Assembly: GCA_951813255.1 (NCBI GenBank) | Contig: OX638353.1 | Coordinates: 2,973,501-3,037,500 of the forward strand | Direction: 5' to 3' | From: an uncultured Dehalococcoidia bacterium | GTDB lineage: Bacteria > Chloroflexota > Dehalococcoidia > Lucifugimonadales > JAAXIE01 | Length of the DNA stretch: 64,000 nt | In this document: piece after piece, positions 9,355 through 18,241 of the stretch | How positions within the stretch are numbered: the first letter of the stretch is position 1 | Layout: every line of letters starts with the position of its first letter | The notes under the pieces: generated by a model | Told to the model about the DNA's origin: nothing | Seen by the model: only the letters and a program-made list of their open reading frames with translations | The model's database searches: none | Program-made: the position numbers and the translations under genes

Positions 9355-9984
9355 CTACGGATCAATGCGCTGCACGAAACAAGTGAACAGATTTGCGAAG
9401 GCCCGAGGCAACTCAGCCAGCCTCTCCGGCTGGAACTGGACACCGATGACCCAGTCATGAGCCGGGCTTTCCACTGCCTCGACCACACCATCCTCCAGCG
9501 AATAGGCCGAAGTCATCAGGCTAGGGGCTCGTTGCCCTTCTCGCAACCCCCGACGATGCCAGCTATTGACGCGGAAGAATCCTCCCGGGCCAAGTATGGC
9601 TGAAAGCTTGCTGCCGGGCGTTACATACACTTGGTGACGCACATCCCCGGCCCCTTCGGAGGCCGGAGCATGCTCCGCCAATCGATCGAGGAGAGTTCCG
9701 CCGAATGCCAGATTCAACAGATGCATCCCCGACCCTATAGCTAGAACGGGCACATCCCTCTGCAATGCCTGTCCCAAGGCAGCCCTCTGAACATCCGTCC
9801 CGGTGCCGTCCAAGTCCGCTTCGCCTCCGATAAGTAGGGCTTCTGCACCACCTAAGAGGTCACCAATAGAGCCTAGTCCTTCGGCAGCCGGAAGGTGACA
9901 CAGTTCCACGTCGAAGGAATCGAGGGCTTCGGCGTAAGCGAGGGAGGTAGCTTTGTGGGGGCAGCTAACGGCGATCAACGCCAT
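9355..9984 (-). CDS. Class I glutamine amidotransferase-like protein, catalytic residues lost
   Basis: A 209-residue protein with the fold pattern of gamma-glutamyl-GABA hydrolase/PuuD (peptidase C26). The nucleophile-elbow region reads PVLAIGSGMHLLNLAFGG, where active relatives have GICRGMQLLN, so the cysteine is glycine here. The catalytic histidine region reads GVQFQPE instead of GVQWHPE, so histidine is replaced by glutamine while the glutamate remains. VNSWHRRGL matches the substrate-side loop. Everything else is intact, so this looks like a maintained non-hydrolytic relative rather than decay. It lies upstream of gyrA on the same strand, with 165 bases between. Its role is unknown; ligand binding or regulation is possible. 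Confidence 0.65.
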   Translation of the reverse strand: MALIAVSCPHKATSLAYAEALDSFDVELCHLPAAEGLGSIGDLLGGAEALLIGGEADLDGTGTDVQRAALGQALQRDVPVLAIGSGMHLLNLAFGGTLLDRLAEHAPASEGAGDVRHQVYVTPGSKLSAILGPGGFFRVNSWHRRGLREGQRAPSLMTSAYSLEDGVVEAVESPAHDWVIGVQFQPERLAELPRAFANLFTCFVQRIDP

Positions 9985-10164
9985 GACTTCATCAGTATAC
10001 CTCCAGTGGAAACCGATGGTAGAGACCCATCGTCGTTCTCAGCTTACCCGACATCAGCACGCCTTTGCTAAGTCATCCTAAAACTGCTATGCTCTCCGAG
10101 ATGAATTTTAACCCTAGCGAAGACTGCCAAACGGACACGATTCGACCGGGAAGGAGATGCTGAA

Positions 10165-10962
10165 TTGGCGGCCGAGTCTAGCGTGAGCCTGCGCCAGGCA
10201 GCCACCCAGTATGCTGCTACCCTGCCGGCCGAAGACCGTGGCACCGAGCAGCCAGCCATTGAGGGATTCGTGCGCTGGTGCGGACGGGACCGGTCAGCTG
10301 ACGAACTATCGCCTCAGGAGATTGAGCAGTACGGCGCGTGGGTAACCAACGAGGGATCGGACCCCACTGCCAAGCTCGTTTCGGTGCGCTCCTTCCTTAC
10401 GTACCTCAAGAAGAAGAAGATCGTCCAAGGGTCTCTAGCCACGCATCTGCGAGTGCCCCGGACCCGGCGAACAGGCTCGGCGTCCGGCAGGTCCGCGGGC
10501 CGGGAGGTAGTGCTCTCTGCCGAAGGCCGTGACAACTTGGAGTCCCGCCTCGAGGGATTGCGTGAAGAGCGCGTCGCAGTCGTAGGCGACATCCAGCGGG
10601 CCATGGCCGATAAAGACTTCCGTGAGAACGCTCCCTTAGACGCCGCCAAAGAGCGCCAAGGCAAGATTGAAGCCGACATCCGCGAGATCGAGTACACCCT
10701 CGCCCACGCCGTCCTGCGGCGGGATGATGGCACCTCCGCCACCGTACAACTGGGACATACTGTCCGGCTCAAGGAACTCAGTTCGGGCAAGATCACCCAG
10801 TACACCTTGGTCGATGCCGCAGAGGCCGACGCCAGCGCAGGAAAGCTGTCCGCCAGCAGTCCCGTGGGCCGGGCAGTGTTGCAGAAGACAGTCGGTCAAG
10901 AGGTAAACGTCACCGCGCCTAGGGGCACCATGACGTACAAGATCGAAGAGGTGGCGGGCTAG
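10165..10962 (+). CDS. GreA-family transcription elongation factor with N-terminal integrase-like domain
   Basis: A 265-residue two-domain protein. Residues about 8-98 (ATQYAATL...FVRWCG...VRSFLTYLKKKKIVQGSLATHLRVPRTRR) resemble the SAM-like core-binding domain of tyrosine recombinases, without a catalytic domain. Residues about 110-265 are a full GreA: the coiled coil includes KDFRENAPLDAAKERQ, keeping the acidic tip residues (D and E of DxxEN) used to stimulate RNA polymerase transcript cleavage, followed by the FKBP-like C-terminal domain (VGRAVLQKTVGQEVNV). The TTG start has AAGGAG at 10151-10156, eight bases upstream. Ordinary GreA is about 158 residues. It lies 80 bases upstream of aprB on the same strand. 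Confidence 0.8.
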   Translation: MAAESSVSLRQAATQYAATLPAEDRGTEQPAIEGFVRWCGRDRSADELSPQEIEQYGAWVTNEGSDPTAKLVSVRSFLTYLKKKKIVQGSLATHLRVPRTRRTGSASGRSAGREVVLSAEGRDNLESRLEGLREERVAVVGDIQRAMADKDFRENAPLDAAKERQGKIEADIREIEYTLAHAVLRRDDGTSATVQLGHTVRLKELSSGKITQYTLVDAAEADASAGKLSASSPVGRAVLQKTVGQEVNVTAPRGTMTYKIEEVAG

Positions 10963-11042
10963 CCGGGCCTCCCTTCCCCCAGGACATGTGCTACCAGAAA
11001 TACCGAGGTTGAGGGACCTCGAATCCCAAAGGGAAAAGAAAC

Positions 11043-11489
11043 ATGCCGACTTTTGTGAATCCCGAAAAATGCGACGGTTGCAGGGCTCAGACCCGCCCCG
11101 CATGCATGTACATCTGTCCCAACGACCTGATGAAGCTCGACACCGACATCGGGCAGGCCTTCAACCAGGAACCCGACGCCTGCTGGGAGTGCTTCGCCTG
11201 CATCAAGATGTGCCCCCAGTCGGCCATCGACTTGCGTGGGTATGCCGACGTGATGCCCTTGGGCGCCACTGCAACCCCTCTCAGGGGCACCGAGCAGATT
11301 ATCTGGGCCATCAAGTTCCGAGATGGCACCCTCAAGCGGTTCCGCTTCCCCATACGCACCACCCCATGGGGCACCATCGACCCTCACGGGCGGGCCGATA
11401 CCCCCAACGAGGAAAGCCTGAGGGATCCCAGCATTTCAGCTGAAGCTCACTACTTGGGTGTGGAGGAGTTGCCCGCCCCGGCTAAGTAG
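11043..11489 (+). CDS. aprB: Adenylylsulfate reductase beta subunit
   Basis: A 148-residue AprB, the iron-sulfur subunit of APS reductase, which passes electrons between the AprA flavin and the Qmo complex in the cytoplasm. Two [4Fe-4S] clusters are encoded: CDGCRAQTRPACMYICP near residues 10-26 and CWECFACIKMCP near residues 48-59. The spacing with a longer first loop is typical of AprB. The tail after residue 70 (GTEQIIWAIKFRDGTLKRFRFPIRTT) is the beta-sheet and tail that wraps around AprA. The gene is first in the aprBA-qmoABC array. ATG at 11043 has only a weak purine-rich site upstream. Confidence 0.93.
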   Translation: MPTFVNPEKCDGCRAQTRPACMYICPNDLMKLDTDIGQAFNQEPDACWECFACIKMCPQSAIDLRGYADVMPLGATATPLRGTEQIIWAIKFRDGTLKRFRFPIRTTPWGTIDPHGRADTPNEESLRDPSISAEAHYLGVEELPAPAK

Positions 11490-11603
11490 AGGGCAACACG
11501 TTCGGGCTTCCGTCTCAGTACAGGATATAGATCAAGCTACCGCGCCCCCTGTCACCATGCAAATGAGCAATGCAACTTGCCCCAGTCACAAGGCGGTGTA
11601 GGA

Positions 11604-13472
11604 ATGGCGGACTACAGGACCGAAGTCGTCGAGTGCGACGTACTCATCGTTGGCGGTGGTATGGCTGGCTGTGGCGCCGCCTACGAGGCAGCCCATTGGG
11701 CCAAGCTCAAGGGCATGCGCGTGGTGCTGGTGGAAAAGGCTGCCATTGAGCGCAGCGGTGCCGTCGCCATGGGCCTCTCCGCCATCAACATGTACATGGG
11801 CATGAAATGGGGGGAGAACACCCCCGACGACTTCGTGCACTACGTCCGCAACGAGACCTGCGGCCTCTCCCGTGAAGACCTCACCTACGACATAGCCCGC
11901 CATGTGGACGCCACTGTTCACATGTTCGAGGAGTGGGGCCTGCCCTTCTTCAAGACTCCCGAAGGCCGCTACGTGCGCGAGGGCCGCTGGCAGGTCATGA
12001 TTCATGGCGAGTCCTACAAGCCCATCGTGGCCGAGGCAGCCAAGGCAGCCATCGGAGACGGCAATATCTACGAGCGCGTGTTCGTCTCCCACCTGCTTAC
12101 CGACGCCGACGACCCCAACAAGATTGCCGGAGCCGTGGGCTTCAGCGTCCGCGACAACATCATCTACGTGTTCAAGGCCAAAGCTGTAATCTGCTCCTGT
12201 GGCGGAGCCGTTAATCTGTGGCGCCCCCACGGTGTCGGCGAGGGCTTGGGCCGGGCTTGGTACACCGTGTTCAACAACGGCTCCGTATACGCCCTCATGG
12301 GCCAGGCTGGCGCCGAACTCAGCCAGATGGAGCACCGTATCGTGCAGACCCGTTTCAAGGACGGGTACGGCCCCGTGGGCATGTACTTCCTCATGTTCCA
12401 CAGCAAGGCCACCAACGCCTACGGCGAAGAGTACGAAAAGACCCGCCTGCACGAACTTGCTGGGTGGCAGCCCTACGCCTACGCCTCCCCCATGCCTACC
12501 CCCCTGCGCAACCACCTCATGCTACGTGACATCCAGGAGGGCAAGGGGCCCATCTACATGCGCACCGCCGAGGCCCTCCAAAACCTGATGGAGGGAGCCG
12601 ACTCCACGCGACGTCGCGCTGTGGAGAGCGACGCTTGGGAAGATTTCCTGGATATGACCATCTCCCAAGCCCTCCTGTGGGCGTCCAATAACATCGACCC
12701 CGCCGTCACCGACTCCGAGTTGGTGCTCACCGAGCCCTACCTGATGGGCTCCCACGCCGGCACCTGCGGAGCATGGTGCAGCGGACCAGAGGATGTGTCC
12801 CCGTCTGAATACTTCTGGGGATACAACCGCATGACCACGGTGCAGGGCCTCTTCGCCGCTGGCGACGGCTGCGGCTTGTCGGCCCATAAGTTCTCATCCG
12901 GCTCCTACACCGAAGGCAGGCTCGCAGCCAAGGCCGCAGTCAACTTCGCCTACGACTTCCCCAACGCACCCAATGTGGATGGAGCAGTCGTCGAGCAGAT
13001 ACAGCGCGATATCTGGGCCCCGCTGATCCGCTTCGAAGAACACCGAGGTGCCACCACTCGTGATGAGATCAACCCCAACTATCTGCTGCACAAGCAGGCC
13101 CTGCATCGTCTTCAGAAGATCATGGACGAGTATGCTGGAGGCTGGGGTTCGTCCTACATGACCAACGAGCCCATGCTTAATCGCGGGCTGGAACAGATGG
13201 CCATGTTCAAAGAGGACTTCGCTGCGTTCGGCGCTCGTGATCTCCACGAACTGCTGCGCTGCTGGGAAGTCATTCACCGCGCCCACTGTGGCGAGACTCA
13301 CATGCGCCACCTCCGTCATCGCCAGGAGACGCGTTGGCCCGGCTACTACTACCGTGGGGACTACCCCAACTTGGATGACGAGAACTGGAAGCACTTCATC
13401 AACTCCTACTTCGATCGCAATACAGGCGAGTGGGAGTTCCGCGACCGCCCCTACATCCAAGTGGTGCCTTAG
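11604..13472 (+). CDS. aprA: Adenylylsulfate reductase alpha subunit
   Basis: A 622-residue AprA, the FAD subunit that interconverts APS and sulfite plus AMP. The N-terminal dinucleotide fold is DVLIVGGGMAGCGAAYEA. Other family landmarks are VEKAAIERSGAVAMGLSAIN, WQVMIHGESYKPIVAEAA, and the C-terminal flavin motif AHKFSSGSYTEGRLAAKAAV. The length equals that of characterised AprA. ATG at 11604 is preferred over a TTG at 11577 because AAGGCGG at 11590-11596 is correctly spaced and homology begins there. The direction, sulfate reduction or sulfite oxidation, cannot be told from this subunit by eye; lineage-specific AprA phylogeny would decide. No sat or dsr gene is in the window. Confidence 0.95.
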   Translation: MADYRTEVVECDVLIVGGGMAGCGAAYEAAHWAKLKGMRVVLVEKAAIERSGAVAMGLSAINMYMGMKWGENTPDDFVHYVRNETCGLSREDLTYDIARHVDATVHMFEEWGLPFFKTPEGRYVREGRWQVMIHGESYKPIVAEAAKAAIGDGNIYERVFVSHLLTDADDPNKIAGAVGFSVRDNIIYVFKAKAVICSCGGAVNLWRPHGVGEGLGRAWYTVFNNGSVYALMGQAGAELSQMEHRIVQTRFKDGYGPVGMYFLMFHSKATNAYGEEYEKTRLHELAGWQPYAYASPMPTPLRNHLMLRDIQEGKGPIYMRTAEALQNLMEGADSTRRRAVESDAWEDFLDMTISQALLWASNNIDPAVTDSELVLTEPYLMGSHAGTCGAWCSGPEDVSPSEYFWGYNRMTTVQGLFAAGDGCGLSAHKFSSGSYTEGRLAAKAAVNFAYDFPNAPNVDGAVVEQIQRDIWAPLIRFEEHRGATTRDEINPNYLLHKQALHRLQKIMDEYAGGWGSSYMTNEPMLNRGLEQMAMFKEDFAAFGARDLHELLRCWEVIHRAHCGETHMRHLRHRQETRWPGYYYRGDYPNLDDENWKHFINSYFDRNTGEWEFRDRPYIQVVP

Positions 13473-13483
13473 GGCGCACTGCC

Positions 13484-14776
13484 ATGGCTGAAGCAGGCGC
13501 CAGAGAGTCGGGAGTCCTCGTCATCGGCAGTGGTATGGCTGGCCTCACCGCCGCCATCGAGTCCATGGAGGCGGGGAACGACGTCTACATCGTCGAGAAG
13601 GAACCCTATCTTGGCGGTCGCGTCGCAGGCTTCAACAAGTACTTCCCCAAGCTGTGCCCTCCTTCCTGCGGCCTTGAGATCAACTTTCGGCGCATCAAGA
13701 ACGGACACCGTCGCCTCAAGTTCTTCACTTTAGCCGAGGTGGAGAAAGTATCCGGTAGTCCCGGAGCTTTCGACGTCACCGTGCGGCTCAATCCCCGATT
13801 CGTCCTCCAAGACCGTTGCACCGCCTGCGGCTTGTGCGTAGATGTCTGCCCAGAAGAGCGCCCCAATCAGTTCGATTACGGCATGAGCACAACCAAGGCG
13901 ATCTACCTGCCCCACCAGATGGCCATGCCCATGAAGTACGTTATAGAAGAGGGCTACTGCCAAGGCGACAGCTGCTCCAAGTGCGTGCAGGTCTGCCCTA
14001 CAGACGCCATTGACTTGCGGATGACTGCCACCACACTCGACCTGAAGGTGTCCTCTATCATCGTAGCCACTGGCTGGAAGCCCTACGATGCCACTCAGTT
14101 GGAACTACTAGGCTTCCAATATCCCAATGTCATCAGTAACGTCATGATGGAGCGGCTGACAGCCCCTAACGGCCCCACCAAAGGCAAGTTGCTGCGCCCC
14201 TCCGACGGCAAGCCAGCCAAACGCGTGGCCTTCGTGCAGTGTGCTGGCTCACGCGACGTGAACCACCTCCCCTACTGCTCCGCCATCTGCTGCCTTTCCT
14301 CTCTCAAGGAAGCCACCTTCGTACGCGAGCAATACCCCGAAGACTCTCGCGTGTACATCTTCTACATAGACATACGAGCGCCGGGTAACATGGAGACCTT
14401 CTATCGCAAGGTCGAGCAGGACGAGAACATCCGCTTCATCAAGGGCAAGGTCGCCAAGGTGGAGGAAGACCCTGCAACCGGCAACATCATCGTGGAAGCC
14501 GACGACATGGTGGGAGGGCGCAAGGTCCAGGCCACGGTCGATCTGTTGGTGCTCTCCACAGGCATGGTGCCCAACACCAAAGATCTGAACATCCCAGGAC
14601 TCGGACTGCAGGTGGACGAGTTCGGATTCGCGGAGGAAGACCGCTCCAGTGGCGTCTATGTAGCGGGAGTGTCCCGCCGTCCAATGGACGTCACCTCCTC
14701 CACCCGCGACGGAACAGGGGCAGCCCTCAAGGCGATACAGACCTCTTTCAAGGTTAAAGAAAGAGCTTCCCTATAG
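13484..14776 (+). CDS. qmoA: Quinone-interacting membrane-bound oxidoreductase subunit A
   Basis: A 430-residue HdrA-like flavoprotein. It opens with an FAD-binding GSGMAGLTAAIESMEAG and the CPPSCGLEINFRRI segment typical of QmoA. Two [4Fe-4S] motifs follow, CTACGLCVDVCP and CSKCVQVCP. VQCAGSRD, then YCSAICC, is the HdrA cysteine signature. QmoA and QmoB pass electrons between AprAB and the membrane subunit QmoC. The ATG at 13484, eleven bases after the aprA stop, is chosen; an in-frame start at 13430 would overlap aprA and adds no homology. The qmoB ATG follows two bases after the stop codon, so the genes are co-transcribed. Confidence 0.92.
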   Translation: MAEAGARESGVLVIGSGMAGLTAAIESMEAGNDVYIVEKEPYLGGRVAGFNKYFPKLCPPSCGLEINFRRIKNGHRRLKFFTLAEVEKVSGSPGAFDVTVRLNPRFVLQDRCTACGLCVDVCPEERPNQFDYGMSTTKAIYLPHQMAMPMKYVIEEGYCQGDSCSKCVQVCPTDAIDLRMTATTLDLKVSSIIVATGWKPYDATQLELLGFQYPNVISNVMMERLTAPNGPTKGKLLRPSDGKPAKRVAFVQCAGSRDVNHLPYCSAICCLSSLKEATFVREQYPEDSRVYIFYIDIRAPGNMETFYRKVEQDENIRFIKGKVAKVEEDPATGNIIVEADDMVGGRKVQATVDLLVLSTGMVPNTKDLNIPGLGLQVDEFGFAEEDRSSGVYVAGVSRRPMDVTSSTRDGTGAALKAIQTSFKVKERASL

Positions 14777-14778
14777 CC

Positions 14779-16911
14779 ATGCCTTCCAATCCACGCACAT
14801 ACGTCTGCACCGGCTGCGGGATAGGAGAATGCCTCAACCCCGATCGCCTTGCCGAGGTTTCAGATAGCGAGTTGGGAGTTCCAGCCAAAGTGCACGGACC
14901 CCTTTGTGTGCCTGAAGGCTTGGACTTCCTGCGCAAGGACATCCAGGACGAGGGCGCAGACCAGGCAGTCATCGTCGCCTGCTCCCATCGCGTCAACTGG
15001 GACGTGTTCTCCACCGAATCCCTCGGAGTGGAGACTGTGGAGCGGGTGAACGTGCGGGAGGGCGTGGCTTGGAGCAAGCCCCCCAACGAAGAGGAAACCC
15101 AAGCCCTAGCCGATGACTATGTCCGCATGGGCCTGGCTCGCGCACACAATACCGTCGCAGCCCCACCAAAGATCGAGCCCACGCTCCGCAACCTCTTGGT
15201 TGTCGGCGGAGGCGTCAGCGGCTTGACGGCAGCACTCGAAGCTTCGGCCGCGGGCTCCCAAGTCGTTCTGGTAGAGAAAGAGGAGTCTTTAGGCGGCTGG
15301 GTGTCACGCTTCCACAAGCTCTACCCCACCCGTGCGCCTTTCGGGGAATTGCAACCAACCAACATGCAGCAGCTTGCCGAACGCGCCCAGAACGACCCCC
15401 GAGTGCAGGTGATGACCTCAACGGAGGTAACAAAGATTTCCGGCAAGCCGGGGGCGTTCAGCGTAACACTGCACTCTGGAAACGAGTCATCTGAAATACA
15501 GGTTGGCGCAGTGGTGATGGCAACAGGCTGGCAACCCCATGACTCAAGCCAGCAGGAGGATTTGGGTCTCGGGAAACACTCAAATGTCATAGACAGTATC
15601 GCCATGGAGGAACTGGCCAGCCGGGGCACCATCCGGCGGCCTTCAGACCGCAAGGCCGTCGAGAGCGTCGCCTTTGTGCAAAGGGCCGACAACGCCTTCT
15701 CCTTCGGCTCCAGCATCAGCGACCTCGTGGCCCTGAAACAAGCCCTGTACGTCTCCGAGCAGAACCCAGGTGCCCTAGCCTATATCATCTACGACAACAT
15801 GGTGACGCCGGGCCAGATGGAGCTCTTCTACCGAGAGGTCCAGCAGCATCCCGGAGTGGTCCTTACCAAGGCAGAGGTGGCCGAGGTCAGCGAAGGCGAC
15901 CAGAGCAACCTGGTACTGGACCTGAAGAACAGCCTCATCGGCGGCGACCTGAAGATTCAGGTCGACATGGTGGTGCTAGCCCGGGGCATGTCCCCCAGTA
16001 CCGCAGCCGAAGAGGTACTGCACTTGGAGTACCTCCAAGGACCGCAAATACCCTTGAATCAGCACGGCTTCGCCGACTCCAATTTCATCTGCTTCCCCTA
16101 TGAGACACGGCGCACCGGCATCTATGCCGCCGGTTGTGTTCGGGAGCCCATGGACGCCAACGCCGCAGCAGAGGACGCCACCGGCGCTGCCCTCAAGGCT
16201 ATGCAGAGCTTGGAGCTCATCAGCCAAGGTGAGGCGGTGCACCCCCGCTCCCGCGACCTGTCCCTCCCCTTCACCCTGCTGCGTGGCTGCACCCAGTGTG
16301 GCCGCTGCACCGAGGAGTGCCCCTTCGGCGCAATCGAGCTCGACGAACAACGCTACCCGACTTTGAATTCATCCCGCTGCCGTCGTTGTGGCATCTGCAT
16401 GGGAGCCTGCCCCGTACGGGTCATCTCTTTCGACGACTACAGCGTAGAGCAGCTTTCCAGTATGGTGCGCGCCATCAAGTTCCCCGAAGACGAAAGCATT
16501 CCTCGCGTCATCGCCTTCGCCTGCGAGAACGACGCCCACCCCGCCATAGACATGGCAGGCATCAACCGTCTCCAGTCCGATGCCAGTGTTCGTGTGGTGC
16601 CCCTGCGCTGCTTGGGTTCCCTCAACATTGTGCTGGTCACCGACGCCCTCTCGGAAGGCGTCGACGGTGTCCTGCTGCTGGGTTGCAAAACGGGGGAGGA
16701 CTACCAGTGCCACTTCATCCACGGCAGCGAGTTGGCCACCCGCAGAATGACCAACATACAGGAGACGCTGACTCGCCAGATGCTGGAACCCGAAAGGGTG
16801 AAGATGGTCGAGTTGGAGATCACCGACTACAATCAGCTGCCAGAGCTCGTAAGCGAGTTCGTTGAAGAGATGAAGTCCATCGGCCCCAATCCCTACAAGG
16901 GATTCGTATAG
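14779..16911 (+). CDS. qmoB: Quinone-interacting membrane-bound oxidoreductase subunit B
   Basis: A 710-residue QmoB. Residues 1-120 form a cysteine-containing N-terminal region (CTGCGIGECLNPDRL). The HdrA-like FAD domain starts with LLVVGGGVSGLTAALEASAAG. Two ferredoxin-type clusters lie near residues 497-545 (CTQCGRCTEECPFGAIEL and CRRCGICMGACP). The C-terminal 160 residues resemble MvhD, the delta subunit of methyl-viologen hydrogenase that carries an iron-sulfur site (VIAFACEND, VPLRCLGSLN and LLLGCKTGEDYQCHF). This HdrA plus MvhD architecture separates QmoB from QmoA. It acts at the cytoplasmic face of the membrane between QmoA and QmoC. Confidence 0.9.
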   Translation: MPSNPRTYVCTGCGIGECLNPDRLAEVSDSELGVPAKVHGPLCVPEGLDFLRKDIQDEGADQAVIVACSHRVNWDVFSTESLGVETVERVNVREGVAWSKPPNEEETQALADDYVRMGLARAHNTVAAPPKIEPTLRNLLVVGGGVSGLTAALEASAAGSQVVLVEKEESLGGWVSRFHKLYPTRAPFGELQPTNMQQLAERAQNDPRVQVMTSTEVTKISGKPGAFSVTLHSGNESSEIQVGAVVMATGWQPHDSSQQEDLGLGKHSNVIDSIAMEELASRGTIRRPSDRKAVESVAFVQRADNAFSFGSSISDLVALKQALYVSEQNPGALAYIIYDNMVTPGQMELFYREVQQHPGVVLTKAEVAEVSEGDQSNLVLDLKNSLIGGDLKIQVDMVVLARGMSPSTAAEEVLHLEYLQGPQIPLNQHGFADSNFICFPYETRRTGIYAAGCVREPMDANAAAEDATGAALKAMQSLELISQGEAVHPRSRDLSLPFTLLRGCTQCGRCTEECPFGAIELDEQRYPTLNSSRCRRCGICMGACPVRVISFDDYSVEQLSSMVRAIKFPEDESIPRVIAFACENDAHPAIDMAGINRLQSDASVRVVPLRCLGSLNIVLVTDALSEGVDGVLLLGCKTGEDYQCHFIHGSELATRRMTNIQETLTRQMLEPERVKMVELEITDYNQLPELVSEFVEEMKSIGPNPYKGFV

Positions 16912-16932
16912 CCTGCGAGGCATCCGACTTAC

Positions 16933-18135
16933 ATGGCAGGTCAGACACTCACACGAACACCCACCCAGCCCGACAGCGCGTTGGTAAGGAAGATCCTCGC
17001 CTTCGGGGCCGACGACATGCAGCGCTGCTACCAGTGTGGCACCTGCTCAGTGGTATGTCCTGAGACCCCCGACACCCAAGCCTTTCCCCGCAAGGAGATG
17101 GTGTGGGCCCAGTGGGGCCTGACGGACCGGCTGATGACCGACGGTGATGCTTGGCTTTGTCACCAGTGCAACGAGTGCTCCATCCACTGCCCTCGCGACG
17201 CCAAGCCCGGCGACCTGATGGCAGTGCTGCGCCACTACCAGATCGAGCAGTACTCGGTGCCCGACTTCATGTCGAAGATCACTGGTGTATTCCGCTACCT
17301 TCCTTTAGCATTCATACCGCCGTTGCTGTTAACAGTGCTGCTGGTGCTGGCGGCCAACGTCATCCCTCAAGGTGGGCTCGACTTTCCCGACGAAGCTGAG
17401 CTGGTGGCCGAATTCGGGAAGCCCATACTCTTCAAAGAATTTATCGAGCACATCTGGATCACCATATTCACCATCATCTCCTTGGGCTTTGCCTTGGTAG
17501 TCGGAACATGGGGGGGCTGGCGCTTCTGGAAAGGGATACGCAACAACGAGGTGGACCCGCCAGCGGTGCGCAAGCCCTTCATCACCAGTTTTGCGCTCAC
17601 CACAGTCGACATACTGAGCCACCGCTTATTCCGTCTCTGCAAAAGGAACAAGGCAAGGGGTCACGCCCACGCAGGAATACTGTGGGGCTTTCTGCTCTTG
17701 TTCGCCGCCACCACTGGCGCTTTCGTATACTCCACCATCTTGGGATGGGAGTTGGCACGCGTTCCATGGGACCCCATCAAGATACTGGGCAACCTGGGAG
17801 GCGGCCTCCTGCTCTTCGGCCTCACATGGGTATCGTGGCGACGGCTGGCCAAGCGCGATGAGGTGGGACGCACCAACTACTTCGACTGGTACTTCGTCGG
17901 CATACTGTACGCCTGTACCATCACCGGTTTCGTGGTAGAGATACTGCGCTACAGCGAACTCGCCACCGCCGCCTACTGGAACTACATGTTCCATCTAATG
18001 TTCTATTTCATGCTGTTCACTTACCTGCCCTTCACCAAATTCGCCCACATCATCTATCGCACTCTAGCCCTCACCCATGGACGACAGGTAGGCCGGACCC
18101 CAGGAGTCCGTTCACCTCTGGTCATCCTGGACTGA
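16933..18135 (+). CDS. qmoC: Quinone-interacting membrane-bound oxidoreductase subunit C
   Basis: A 400-residue membrane subunit fusing an HdrC-like ferredoxin part to an HdrE-like cytochrome b part. Residues about 31-45 (CYQCGTCSVVCP) and 77-89 (CHQCNECSIHCP) bind two [4Fe-4S] clusters. The rest has about six hydrophobic segments, for example LLLTVLLVLAANVI and ILWGFLLLFAATTGAFVYS, with histidines suited to heme b ligation. It exchanges electrons with the quinone pool. Its presence, rather than soluble HdrBC replacements, makes the Qmo complex complete and of the QmoABC type. The gene starts 21 bases after qmoB. Confidence 0.92.
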   Translation: MAGQTLTRTPTQPDSALVRKILAFGADDMQRCYQCGTCSVVCPETPDTQAFPRKEMVWAQWGLTDRLMTDGDAWLCHQCNECSIHCPRDAKPGDLMAVLRHYQIEQYSVPDFMSKITGVFRYLPLAFIPPLLLTVLLVLAANVIPQGGLDFPDEAELVAEFGKPILFKEFIEHIWITIFTIISLGFALVVGTWGGWRFWKGIRNNEVDPPAVRKPFITSFALTTVDILSHRLFRLCKRNKARGHAHAGILWGFLLLFAATTGAFVYSTILGWELARVPWDPIKILGNLGGGLLLFGLTWVSWRRLAKRDEVGRTNYFDWYFVGILYACTITGFVVEILRYSELATAAYWNYMFHLMFYFMLFTYLPFTKFAHIIYRTLALTHGRQVGRTPGVRSPLVILD

Positions 18136-18241
18136 TACGACAATCCGCGACCCCGGTTCCTTAACTAGGCCCCCCAGCACCGCGTGGCGCCGCACCTTCT
18201 CCTCACTGGAGAACCGCGACTTCCGCCTGCTCTGGTTCGGC

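Noticed and set aside
11586..12515. Long antisense frame over aprA
   Set aside because: Typical GC-rich shadow of aprA. No motif, and aprA is fully supported on the other strand.
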